NCBI GenBank assembly: GCA_025526915.1
Contig: JAHLKH010000188.1
Span: forward strand, 1 to 52,214
DNA length: 52,214 nt
Origin: Entophlyctis helioformis
Taxonomy: Eukaryota; Chytridiomycota; Chytridiomycetes; Chytridiales; Chytriomycetaceae
Direction of reading: 5' to 3'
Below are positions 22,742 to 33,700 of the stretch, piece after piece (positions within the stretch are counted from its first letter, which is position 1; each line of letters begins with the position of its first letter). The notes under the pieces are model-generated. The model ran no database searches, had not been told where the DNA came from, and saw only the letters and a list, made by a program, of their open reading frames with translations. The position numbers and the translations under genes were made by a program.

Positions 22742-23329
22742 CCATCAAAGCATCCGATGCTGACAAGGTGCGAGACATGCTGCTCGCTGAAAAGACGCTG
22801 ACGTCGCAAAAGTACAAGGACCCGGACATGCGCTTTGATGCCGATGTGGAGCTGGATGCATACAAGTTTCTGGGTGCGTACATTGGCACCATGACGCCGT
22901 TGCAGTTTGCCATCCTGCTTGGCCAAGATGCCATTGCGCGCGACATTCTCGAACGCTCTTTCAAGGAGGATCTGGACGAGACGTTTGGGGTGCGTTTCGC
23001 GGCTGGACAGCATGGCTGGTTCTGTGCATTGCCTGGCTGGCTCTTGCCAACCATTGTTGAACGTCGCACTGATTCTTGGCCATGCATCTTCCAGGGCAGC
23101 AACACGGCACTGCATTTGGGTAAATCTACAGACACACTTGCCACAAGCCATGGCATGCAGGCTGACCTGAATGCCTGATATGGACATGCCAGCCACGTTT
23201 CTCGGCGCAAAGGAGCTCGTCAAGCTGCTCATTGAGCGAGGCGCCAACCGATCAGCACGCAACGCCAAGGGGTTTGCCCCTGTCGACGTGATCGATGATC
23301 CAGAGATGCGCAATGTGTTCCAGAATTGA
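22742..23329 (+). CDS. Small ankyrin-repeat protein (5' end unresolved)
   Basis: Exons 22742-22989, 23095-23119 and 23193-23329 join in frame; at least 136 residues. The middle exon is only 25 nt. The protein reads AAIKASDADKVRDMLLAEKT, TPLQFAILLGQDAIARDILER, then a GSNTALHLATFLGAKELVKLLIERGANRSARNAKGF repeat split by introns. This gives two to three ankyrin repeats of the SNTALHLA type. It ends PEMRNVFQN. The start is not visible; exon 1 must supply phase 1 before the acceptor at 22741. It is distinct in sequence from the large ankyrin gene at 10503 and looks like a conserved single-copy protein. Function unknown. Confidence 0.85.
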
Positions 23330-23493
23330 GTGGCGTGCTGCTCAATAGACGGATCAGGGGGGTGCAGATCAAGCATACATCCAGTCGACAGTATCGCTGG
23401 GTATGGCCAGGACAATAAAACGGTGGTGGCATATTTACAGAGCACCAAACAGTAGCATGGACAGTGCGAGATAAAACCACAGCACTCGACCGT

Positions 23494-24957
23494 TTATTGG
23501 TTGCCGCCGCGACGACGACCGCCAAGTCCAAGCTGTGCAAGGATGTTCTTTGTAAAGCTGCCTACTTTGCTTGCTGGCGTCTCCTTGAATTCCTGTGCGC
23601 TGCTTGTCGCGGCAGCAGTCGATGCGGCGTCCACAACAACTTCGCCAGCAACGACATCAGCAGCAACAGCAGCATCAGCGGCCGTCGCAGATGCCACAGA
23701 CTCGGAAATGGCAAGCTGCGCCATTGCTGCCTCAACAAACGACTGTTCTGCGCCAGGCAGAGCGACAACCTTGCCATCGACAACCTCGAAGCCCTTGAGC
23801 GTGAGGTTGTGCTTGAACTTCTCGCTCAGCGAGCGGCCCTTGGCGGCGATCTCCTCCACCTCGGTCTGCAGCCTGCGGCGCAGCTCGTCGAATGCAATCG
23901 GCGGCAGCTGTGCCAACGTGCGCGCGTCTCTGGTGCGCGCCGACTCAAAGGTGCTCAAGCTTGTGCGCAGCTTCGCCAGACGCTTGTGGATCGCAACCTC
24001 CTTGGCCGTCAGTCTCTTGCGCTCGGCGCCATTCAGATCGCCGCGCTCTTGCAGCTTGAACACCTCGACCGGCGTTCCAGTGAGGGGGTCGACCAGCGTG
24101 ACAGTCTCGCGATGGTACTTGATGCCCTCAATGTCCTGAAGCTGCTTGACAATAAGATCGCCGTGCACCTTGGCGCTCTTGTGCATGAGGTCCTTGGAGT
24201 TGTTGACCAGCTCGACAATCGCACGAGGAGCACGGTCACTGCCGCTGGAGTTGTAGCCGTTGCGGATGATGCGCAGGTAACCGCCTGGACGGTCCTGGTA
24301 ACGCTCGGCCAGCGTCTTCATGAGCTTGGGCACGCTGCGCTCTTGCGACTGGTTGCGCCCACGTCGATGCCCATGGCCATGTCCATGTCCATGCAGTCTC
24401 TGGTCAGTCACTGTCCTCTGCAGCAGGTCGTGCCAACGAGACCCGCCGAGCACAGCAACGGCCGAGACTTGAACGTGGCGATCACGAGCCAAGACAGCAG
24501 CGGCCGAGCAGCGACACTTACAAAGAGAGTGTTGCGAATGACCTCCCAGTCCTCCTGGGAGCCTCGCTTGGCACGGTTAATCATCTGGAGAACACAGCGC
24601 CAGTCCAGCCAGTCCAGCCAGTCCAGCCAGTCGCATGGCCGCGCACACAGCCGTGCAGCATGCACACAGGCAGGCAGGCGTCAGTCACGTCGTCAGCCGT
24701 CTGCAGCCAGCAGCTGATCTCTCAGCCGGCAGGCATCCCTCGGCACAACAGGCCAGCAGCAGCGGCGGCAGCTGAGACCCTGCAGGAGACAGCAGACACA
24801 CCGTCTCCATCTCATGCTTGACAAACTTGGCCTTGGCAACCGTCGTATGGATCTGCTCGTGCTCCACAAGCTCGGTGAGCAGGTTGCTCATCAAGTCCTT
24901 GCGGTGTGTTGGAGACCGGCCCAGTTTCTTCTGCCAGAACCGAATGCCGTGCTTCAT
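23494..24957 (-). CDS. Mitochondrial ribosomal protein bL17m
   Basis: Exons 24957-24802, 24584-24522 and 24348-23494, giving 357 residues. The bL17 core is complete in about 150 residues: KLGRSPTHRKDLMSNLL, LVEHEQIHTTVAKAKFVKHEMET, MINRAKRG, then LMKTLAERYQDRPGGYLRI and RAPRAIVELVN. These match HRK-ALLRNL, E-I-TT-AKAK, LA-RY-DRPGGY-RI and A-IELV of the family. The C-terminal 200 residues are a fungal-mitochondrial extension (coiled segment, then Ala-rich). It sits in the large mitoribosomal subunit at the exit tunnel. An in-frame ATG further upstream (25011) would add 18 residues; no clear mitochondrial presequence is seen with either start. Intron 1 carries CAGTCCAGC 9-mer repeats (about 24599-24633). 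Confidence 0.93.
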
Positions 24958-25147
24958 CTCGAGCGCTAGGTTCTCCTGCATGTCCATGGCGTGCAGCCAG
25001 CCCACCGGCATGTGCGTGCGTGCATGAATGTGTGAGTGCTCAATGCCGCAGAGTGCTCAATGCCGCAGAGTGCTCAATGCCGCAGAGTGCTCAATGCCAC
25101 AACAGGTCGTCCAAAACTCACGACTCGTCGATTGAAAGGGAACTATT
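24958..25147. repeat. Intergenic spacer with four 17-bp tandem repeats
   Basis: Four copies of GTGCTCAATGCCGCAGA run from 25036 to about 25103, in the divergent promoter between bL17m and the trehalose phosphorylase gene. The last copy has one change (CCACA). Confidence 0.85.
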
Positions 25148-27862
25148 TTGCAATGCTTGCCTCGCGACCTGAACGCATCGAGCCTGTGCAATGTCGTGGG
25201 GTCGCAGCTCCGGAGCCGTCTGCAGCCAAACAGAACCCACCAGAGACCCAACTCGGCACCCTTGTCATCGCTGTATGTCGGCATCGAGATCGAAGTGTCG
25301 ACATGCCCAGACCCGGGCGAGCCGAGCGATGCTGCGTTTTGCGTCTACGTCCACGACGGCTTCTGCGGCGTCGACTTTGCGACTCAGAAGCTCGCCAAGG
25401 GCCGGCGCGGAAGCGTGATCGAGCCACCGTCGATCGACGGCATTGATCCTGACATTGACGCCGAGATGGGCCGCATCCTCGTGCAGGACCCACCGCCGTT
25501 TGCCATCCGTCCTGATCCTGCACCCAGCCGAACTCGTGTTGCTTCCAAGTCGCCATCCTTGTCTGGCCGCTCTGACTCACTGCCAAGCGAGGCATCCTCT
25601 GCGGGCGATCCCAGTCTCGCAGCTGACGCACGCGCGCTGTACGAGGAGCTTGGCGGCATTGCATGCCAGAAACTCACTTGCGACAACCTGCCCGCCAACA
25701 TGAACCAGCGTCTGTTAGACCGCTGGATCCGCCCGTTTGAAGACCCCGTGATCGACTGGCTCAAGCGCTACACCCGCTCGCCGCCCACCACCAAGATCCA
25801 AGTCGCTGGCATCGGCATCGTCATTGACGGCCAGCGTCTGTCGATCGAGCGCAGCCGCGTCGGATTCACACACTGCTCGCAGACCATGTACATTGACCTC
25901 AACGTGTCGCTGTTTTCCCGCCTGTGGTTCGAGCTGGACATTCTGCCCATCGTCGTCACGACGGATGTCAAGGGATCGATTGACGAGCGAGCATGCTCGG
26001 CCGTGCGAAAGGCGATCCTGTTCATCAACCCGCACCTCAGCGCCAACATCCCACGCATCAATGTCGGCTTTCGCCACGAGGTCGAGGTCGATGGCGGTGG
26101 CGTTATCCGGTTCTGCAACGTCCAGGACTATCGACGTCTGGTGCCTGATGCGACATGGCAGGTGCTGAAACAGCGGTGTGATGTACGCAACCCCCACGCC
26201 GTGCACACGTCGCGTCCTGCCAAGACTTTGGTTGTGGCAGCTAACACGGCATCGCTGGATTCCAACAGGCGGTGCGGAACAAGCGCATCTCCATCTCATT
26301 CTTCAACTCGACACCTGTCGGCGGAGGAGGTGCGTCGCCCGTTACCTTGCCTCTGGCATTGGCTGCTGTGTTCAAGTAGCCGAGACTCACCACCGCACAG
26401 TGGCGATCATGAGGCACTCGATCGTGCGGTTCATGTCGCTTCTTGGCATTGACGTGCATTGGTACGTTGCCAAGCCCAAGCCCGAGGTGTTCCAGATCAC
26501 CAAGCACAAGTTCCACAATATACTACAGGGCGTCGCGCCAAAAGACGTGTCGTTTTCTGAGCACGACAAGGCCCTGTACGAAAAGTGGTGCGCCGTGAAC
26601 GCCGAGCGCAACTGGGTCAGCGGCCCGTTTGGCAGCTCAGATGTTATCGTCATTGACGATCCACAGCTCATTGGCATCATCCCGCATATTCGCTGTCGCT
26701 CCAAGAGCAAAGTCGTGTTTCGCTGCCACATTCAAGGTCTGTTCTGCTTTGTCTGGCTGCATGCATATCACCGATGCGTATGGCTGCATGCTCCTGACCA
26801 TCCGTGAACCACGCATGCGCGATCCTTTTTGCCAACACCAGTGCGGAACGACCTTATCGAGCAAGGCAACAACGAGACTGCGCGTGTGTGGAACTACATC
26901 TGGGACCATATCAAGGATGTTGATGGCTACATCTGGCACCCGATTCCCGAGTCAGTGCCGTCGTGCGTCCCGCGCTCCAAGCTCAGCTTCTTCCCTGCCT
27001 TTATGGATCCCCTCGACGGGCTCTGCAAAACCCTCACGCCATCGACCCTCGAGTACTACCTTTCCATCTTTAACCGCCTCGCCTACGACCGCATGGGCAA
27101 GCGTCTTGCCTTCCCGCGCCGGCCGTACATCCTTCAGCTGTCACGGTTCGATCCGTCCAAAGGCATCCCAGACGTGATCGAGGCATACTCGGAGCTGCGC
27201 AAGCGCATCGAGAGCGTGCTGCCGTTCTCTGAGCTGCCGCAGCTTGTTATTGCGGGCATTGGCGCCATTGACGATCCGCAGGGCACAGCCATTTACGACG
27301 AGACGCTGCTGCTGCTCGAGGATGAGCAGTACCAGGACATTTTCAGCGACGTTGTGCCTGTCATGTAAGCCATATCGACGCGATGGATGGACGTGTGGTG
27401 CAATGGGCAGCGTCTGACGTCTGGCACGTGCATTGGTAAAGCCTGCCGCCGTGCGACCAGTTGTTGAACGCGCTGCTGTTGCCTGCCACATCTACCTCCA
27501 GCTGTCGATCCGCGAAGGCTTTGAGATCAAGGTCACGGAAGCACTCCACAAGGGTGAGCCGTGCAGCTCTCCGTCAGGCCATCAGTGCCATCAGTCCAGA
27601 TGACTGACAATGCCGTGCGCGAACGGGCCGGCTGCAAGGCAAACCGGTTGTGGCATATGCGACGGGCGGCATCCCACTGCAGATCCAGCACGGAGTCAAT
27701 GGATATCTCATTGAAACAGGCAACACGGGCCAGGTCACAGACACTCTGTTCCGTCTGCTCACAGACGACGAAGAGTATGACCGAGCCGTCTGCGGCACAC
27801 AGACCCATACCAACCCAAGCTACACAGTGGCAAGTGCCATGCTCGATCTGTTGCTGATGTGA
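25148..27862 (+). CDS. Trehalose phosphorylase (GT4-type), with one apparent frameshift
   Basis: Exons: about 25148-26161, 26269-26329, 26401-26736, 26842-27364, 27442-27553 and 27639-27862. It reads from a fungal N-terminal domain (LYVGIEIEV, FCVYVHDGFCGVDF) into a GT-B glycosyltransferase: KRISISFFNSTPVGGG and VAIMRHSIVRFMSLLGIDVHWYV. Further on come VIVIDDPQLIGIIP, FRCHIQ, FPRRPYILQLSRFDPSKG, LQLSIREGFEIKVTEALHKG and VVAYATGGIPLQIQHGVNGYLIE. The enzyme reversibly splits trehalose with phosphate. In exon 5, LPPCDQLLNA and YLQLSIREGF lie in different frames; one base is missing near 27469-27485. It could be a sequencing error or an inactivating mutation. The start is unresolved: no in-frame ATG precedes the conserved N-terminus, and the ATG at 25153 is in another frame, so a small upstream exon is likely. 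Confidence 0.88.
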
Positions 27863-28204
27863 GCATGAGCTGACACGTGGGAGACGACAGCTGGCGCAAA
27901 CGAGCAACTGGTTGAACTACGTCCATAGGCTTGTGTCGGGTGCACCAGACCACCAAGCAGATGGCGGCCCATCAAACTGATACGGAGATCCAGACCCAAC
28001 GTTGCACAACTTGCGCTCGAATGAACCACGACCTTTTGCACGACAAGGGCTGGCATATGAGACGGTGTGTATTCAGAAACGGTGTCGGGCTGGGGCCGAC
28101 ATCTAAAGCAGAGACGGCGTAAGAGGTCAAGAGCGGGCTGGCAGATGCGTGCTATAAACGAAAGGGCCACGAGCATCGCGGTATGGCTGAAGGAGCCATT
28201 GCGC
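27863..28204. other. Convergent 3' regions, no gene
   Basis: This stretch lies between the stop codons of the trehalose phosphorylase (plus) and the lipase (minus). I see no conserved frame, repeat or RNA gene. Confidence 0.6.
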
Positions 28205-30647
28205 TCAGGAAGAAAAGTCTTCGGAGCAGTCTTCAAACGTGTGCTCGTCATCAGACATCACATGGGAAACCAGAGGCGACTGAGCGGTGGGTCTGCGAAT
28301 GGCCGGCCCAGACGATTGGATTTCCTTGAACGACACGCGCGAGGTCCGTGTGTGGACCTTGCGCAGGTTGGTGGCAGCGGCGTGCTGCGTCATGGGCTCG
28401 TTGGTTGAGATGTTCAGGATCTTGCCGTTTAGCTTGATATCTGCAATGCCACCTTGATCGCGGAAAGCCTGCTGCTGCTGCTGCTGTTGCTGAAGCTGTC
28501 CCTTGGCCTCCTTGATGGCTTGCATGCGCGATTCAAGCACTTCGCCGACCGAGATGGATGAGCCGAGAGTGACGATGGCGCCAGTGTTGTCATAGGACTC
28601 GACTCGGCCAAGGTACATGAGGCGGTCGATTTCTGCCTGGCTGATCCAAGGAACGCTTCGCGTATTGTGGCGCTCGTCGTCGTTCTCGACAGGGCTGGCA
28701 TCTGCCCAGACCTCGGCGTGCTCAGCGAGGAGACCCAGCACGGCAGGGTAGACAACCTTGTCGATGCCACGTCCCCAGAGGAACTGGATGTGCTCGTATT
28801 CTGGAGCGCGAAATAGGCCAGGTAAGACATTGCAGCGCAGACGTGCAGATGACAGGCATGCAACGCAACGAGCCGACCTTCAATCTTGAGCAGAAGCGTT
28901 GGCTTGGGCGACTTGCGGATGATGTAGTCCATGTCGGGCAGCGTATCCTTGCCACCATAGAAGATGGCAATTGGCGTCTGGATGTGCGTTGTGGGGAATC
29001 GTGGCACGTGGTACCCTTCCTGCGCAGTGGGCAGCACGGGCGGGTTGTCGTCGTACATTTGGAACTTGGCAGACTTCATGATCTGGAACCAGTGGACGAC
29101 AATCTTGACGGACGAGTACGAGTACAGGTGGCGATAGATGATATGCTTGTAGTCCATAAAGGCGGCGTCCCAGCCAAAGAGGAACCAACACGACACGTCG
29201 ATGATCCAGGCAAACGTCATGGGCGTCAGGATGCTCTGCCAGAAGAACACTGACGACAAGAGCGCTTTGCGGCCAAAGATGAGATAGATGACTTCGGGCG
29301 AGGCGTGAACGAGCGACGAGATGGTTTGGTTGTCGAAGCCTGGCCGTTGAAACCCCATCCGATTAGATCCACAGTCACATGCCCGCAATATGCATCTCGG
29401 CGTAGCGACATACCACGAGGCTTGGTGGCTGGCGCCAAGGCAATAAAGAGATTGATCATTTTGTTGAGCTTTGGGCTGAGCGAGAGAGCCGAGAAGCCTT
29501 GGGCGGTGCCCTGCGAGAATCCAATGTATGAGAGAGTCGGCGCACCGGTAACCTTGAGGATGTACTCGACGGCATCGGGCAGATCGCAGAGGGCGAGCTG
29601 GTCGATGGAAAAGTTCCAAAAGGCTTCGTCTGACGGCTTGAGCTTCTTGTGCTTGCACGAGTACTTGTTGCCGCGAGTGTTGCCCATCCACACATCGTAG
29701 CCGGCGTCTGCAAGCGTGAATGCCAGCGATCCGGCAGGATCGGGCGTGCAGACCCAGACTTCCGAACACATGAGGAATCCGTGCCACAAGAGAACGACTG
29801 GCTTGTGCGTGCTTGTAACGGGCGGCAGCGACTTGAGGAACGATGCGTGGCTGCGACGCTCGCGCAGGCTGCTGCCGCTGCTGCTACCGTTGCTGATCGT
29901 GCTGCCTGTTGACGAAAAGTTGTTGTTGTTGGTGTTGTTGTTGCCCGTGTCCGATCCAGGCGAAGGCGGCATGGCGTTGGACAATCCGCCGTTTTCGAGA
30001 CGCGAGCAGGGGATGCGGTGCAGCGCGAGGATGTATCCGTCCTTGGTTGTGACATAGTGGGGCTGGAACGGGAATCCCCTGGCAAAGTTCAAGCCCGATG
30101 CGCAGCGCATGGTCGATGCGATGCGATGCATTCCGTGCAGGGCAGGTTGTCAGTCTCGTCTTGCGAGGCACTGGCGCACGTGGCAGGGCAGGACTGGCAG
30201 TATTCGCAACAACAGTGGCGCCGTCGGCCGACACCAACCATGGGGGCGAGACAACAAACGCCTGTGCGGCGGCTGGCATCATGGCACGAACGGGCGAGGC
30301 TGCAGACGGGCAGACAGACGGGCAGACAGGCAGATGGACAGCGATTGCAGGCAAGAGAGGGCACAGCACAAGACGCACCAAAAGGTCGCAAAGTCCTCGG
30401 TGCTCGAGAGCTGCATGAACAGCCGCTCGGCCCGCTTGTTGGTCAGGAAGCGCGAGCTGGTGGGCTTGAGCTCGCCAAACTTGCCGAGCACCTTGGTGCG
30501 GATGAAGTCGACGAGCCACTTGAGCGGCAAGATGGCAAAGACGAAGCGCAGCACGGGCTCGATGATGAGGATGCCAAAGGCGCAGAAGAGACGCACGTAG
30601 TCTGCGAGCGATAGACGGCCCAGCACGGGAATGTACAGCATGGTCAT
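28205..30647 (-). CDS. Membrane-anchored AB-hydrolase lipase (steryl ester hydrolase type)
   Basis: Exons 30647-30379, 30078-29414, 29339-28878 and 28800-28205, giving 663 residues. An N-terminal hydrophobic segment (LFCAFGILIIEPVLRFVFAIL, about 20-40) should anchor it to ER or lipid-droplet membrane. The abhydro-lipase start is GFPFQPHYVTTKDGYILALHRIP. Then come the oxyanion motif VVLLWHGFL, DVWMGNTRGNKYS, the nucleophile elbow GFSQGT (Ser within G-x-S-x-G), a catalytic-Asp region IAIFYGGKDTLPD, and the late conserved EYEHIQFLWGRGIDKVVYP carrying the catalytic His. This is the Tgl1/Yeh1/acid lipase family. The C-terminus adds a Gln run and a disordered tail. The intron at 30079-30378 (300 bp) is the longest in the window. 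Its start is 54 bp from the divergent pump gene. Confidence 0.92.
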
Positions 30648-30701
30648 GTTGGGCGACCTGAATTGCTGGAGGGGAGGAATGTTTTTGCCGTCTCACTGAA
30701 C
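30648..30701. promoter_or_regulatory. 54-bp bidirectional promoter (lipase / P-type ATPase)
   Basis: Only 54 bp separate the two start codons, so the transcripts must overlap in the 5' region or have very short leaders. GGAGGGGAGGAATG and GTTTTTGCC are the only notable words. Confidence 0.6.
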
Positions 30702-33700
30702 ATGGACGCCGACGACCGCGATGGCGACCGCGATGACAATCGTCGCAGCCGCAGCCGCAGCCACAGTCGCGGCCACAGCAGCGAGGGCCGCAGGAGCGAA
30801 ACAAAGAGCAACAGCGACAGACACAGAGAGCCGACGCCGCCTGCGCATGCGCATGGCCGCAACGATCTAGACAACGAGAGCGAGCTGGGCATGGCGGGCC
30901 ACGACAACGACCAAGACCCTCTTTTTGACAACGACCCGTCTGACGCGCCAACACGTGAGCCAACAAAGCGCGCCAAGGGTGCGGCCGCGCTGTTTGCTCG
31001 TCCCGAGGACAGTGACGCATCAAGGGCCGAGGTGCGCCAGCAGGCCGCAGCAGCCACAGCGACCCGCAGCACCCAGCGGCGCGAGGCTGCTGCGCAAATT
31101 GCTGCCGGTGCTGCCGCTGGCGTTCAAGACAAGGGCCGCGCATCGCTGGCCGAGTCTGCTCATCTTGCGCGCAAAAAGACGGCCGCTGCACAGGATGCTG
31201 CCGACGAGCCGACCAGCCGCCGCCATAGGGTGGCATCGGCGCTTGGTGGTCTCATAAAGAAGAGCAAGAGCGGTCTCAAAGCAAGTCCATCATTCGACAA
31301 GGCGAGTCCTCTGGTGGCGGGCGACGGCCAGCTGTCAGAATCTGCTGTGCGGATAAACGACGATGGTCCTGGAAACGATCGCGTCGGTGACACGGATCTT
31401 GCCATGGACGCTCGCTTTGCAAAGCTGGACATGGCAAACATGGTAACTGCAACTAGTGCTGCCAATCCCAGCGTCATGTCACCGACTTCATACACTAAAC
31501 GTCGCCTTTTCTTGCAGAAGGAGCATCTGATGACCTTTGAGCAGCTGCTTGAAAAGTACAAGTCCAATGCCAACCCCAAGAAGCCGCTCGACTCAAAGGG
31601 TCTGTCACCAGCGGACGTGGAGGGCCGCATCGATGTTCTTGGTGCAAACGTCTATGCCAAGCCAGCTCGCGTCCCGCTGCATGTCAAGTTCATGGAGTGC
31701 TTGACCAACCTGTTCAACTTGCTGCTGTTCGCCGCTGGCGGCATGTACCTTGTGTTGTACGCCATCAACCCAACCAACAACTTTGAAAGCGTGGGTGGTG
31801 CATGGCCGACATCCTGCATTGCTGACTGCCTGCAGCTGACGTTTGATCTTGCTGCCAGGTTGGCATCGGATGCACGCTCATCACCGTCGCGTTTGTGTAC
31901 GCAGGCATCGAGTTTTACGAAATCCAAAAGATCTCTGGCATCCTCGAGTCGTTCAAGGTACGTGCTTGCATCCCCGGCAGAGTGGGGCACTTGGCCAGCT
32001 GCGATGATCCTGCATGGCATGCAGCTGACTCTTTCCATCTTCCAGTCCATGATCCCTCCACAGACATGCGTGCTGCGCGACGGCCGCCGTCTCACGGTCG
32101 ACTCGACCCTGATTGTTCCTGGTGACATTGTGTATCTGCGGTCTGGTGATAGAGTTCCTGCGGATGCAGTGCTGTTCCACGCGACGGATATGCGCGTCGA
32201 TGGATCGAGTTTGACGGGCGAGACCGAACCGCTCCTGCGTCTTCCAAAGCTGGACGGCTGTCACGAGGGGGTCGATGCACTGGATGCACCGCAGTTGCTG
32301 TTTAGCACCGACTCGGTTGTCTCGGGTGGGCATTGCTAGCTGCTGGACAATGAGGCGGCATTGACTGCTGACACTGGCAGTGAATCGTTTGCTCGGCTAT
32401 CGATAGGCGAGGGATACGCGCTTGTAGTCAAAACAGGAAAGCAGTCTGTCGTGGGCAAGATCAGCCAACTGACTCGCAACGAGCGTCCACGCAAGTCGCC
32501 GCTGTCTATTGAGATCCGCCGCTTCTGCAAGTCCATCTCGTTCCTGGCAGCCGTCACAGCCGTCGTCTTCTTCTTTGTCGCCCTTTTACGCGGCCGCAAC
32601 TTTACATACGCCGCCACATTTGGCATCGGCATCCTGCTCGCATGGGTGCCACAGGGACTTCCGCTAACAGCCACCATGATTCTGGCCATCTCTGGCCGTC
32701 GCATGGCAGAGCAAAAGGTGCTAGTCAAGGATCTGCACGCTGTCGAAACACTCGGCGGCATCACCATGCTTGCTACGGACAAGACCGGTACCTTGACCAA
32801 GAACGAAATGACGGTCATGGATGTGTGGACAAACAATGCCATGTGGTATGCTGGCCCGGGCGGACTCAAGGCAACGCCGAAAGGGCAGCGCACGCTTCGG
32901 TTAGACGGCAGTGGGATTGCGCAGATGCTGCATGTCAGCGTAACATGCACGCGGTACGCTTCTCGTGGTGCAATCTGATGTGTGTGGTGCGTGGCAGTCG
33001 CTCACACGCGAGAAATGGCTTCGTGCGGACAACAGTGCGCGTTTTGAGCGGACAGATGTCAAGGTCAACGAGCGGGCGATTATTGGCGATGCAACCGAGA
33101 GTGGTCTGCTGCGGTTTGCTGGAGACCGTCTGGCCAATATCGACAAGGCAAGGGAAACAGGGGGTTTCAAACTCTTGGCATTCACCATCTGACCACTGCT
33201 GTCTCTGCTATTTCCAGCTGCCAGAAATCTATCCGCGCGTTTTGGAGATCCCATTCACGTCAGACACAAAGACGCACATGACAATTCATCGCAAGGGACA
33301 CGCGAATGGAGGTCTCACGATGCATATGAAAGGTGCGCCAGAGGCTGTGTGGGAGGCATGCACAACCATCTGGATCGACAACCGAGCACAACCAATCGAC
33401 GATGCCGCACGCCAAAAGTTCTTTGCGGCATTGGAAGAGCTTGCGCGCAAGGGCAGCCGTGTCATTGGAATGGCCATGCTGCAGCTTCCTGGAGACAAGT
33501 ATCCCGACAACTGGAAGTTCAGTATCGAGAAGCACAACTACCCGACGGTGAGCATGCATTGTTTGGATCCAGCCGCTGGGACTGCGTTCAGGCTGAGTTG
33601 ATGCACGCTAATGCGGATTTGACAGACGGGGCTGACGTTCCTGGGGCTGGTTGGCCTGGAGGATCCGCCCAAGGAGGAGGTTGCGGAAGCCATCATGCAA

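Noticed and set aside
22616..22801. ATG at 22616 as first exon of the small ankyrin gene
   Set aside because: To join in phase it would need a GTCCCT donor, which is unlike the other donors; kept as unresolved.
32326..32406. A stop codon in the pump gene at 32337
   Set aside because: It lies inside an intron (donor GTGGGC, acceptor ATCGATAG); splicing gives VVSGEGYALVVKTG, as expected for the family.
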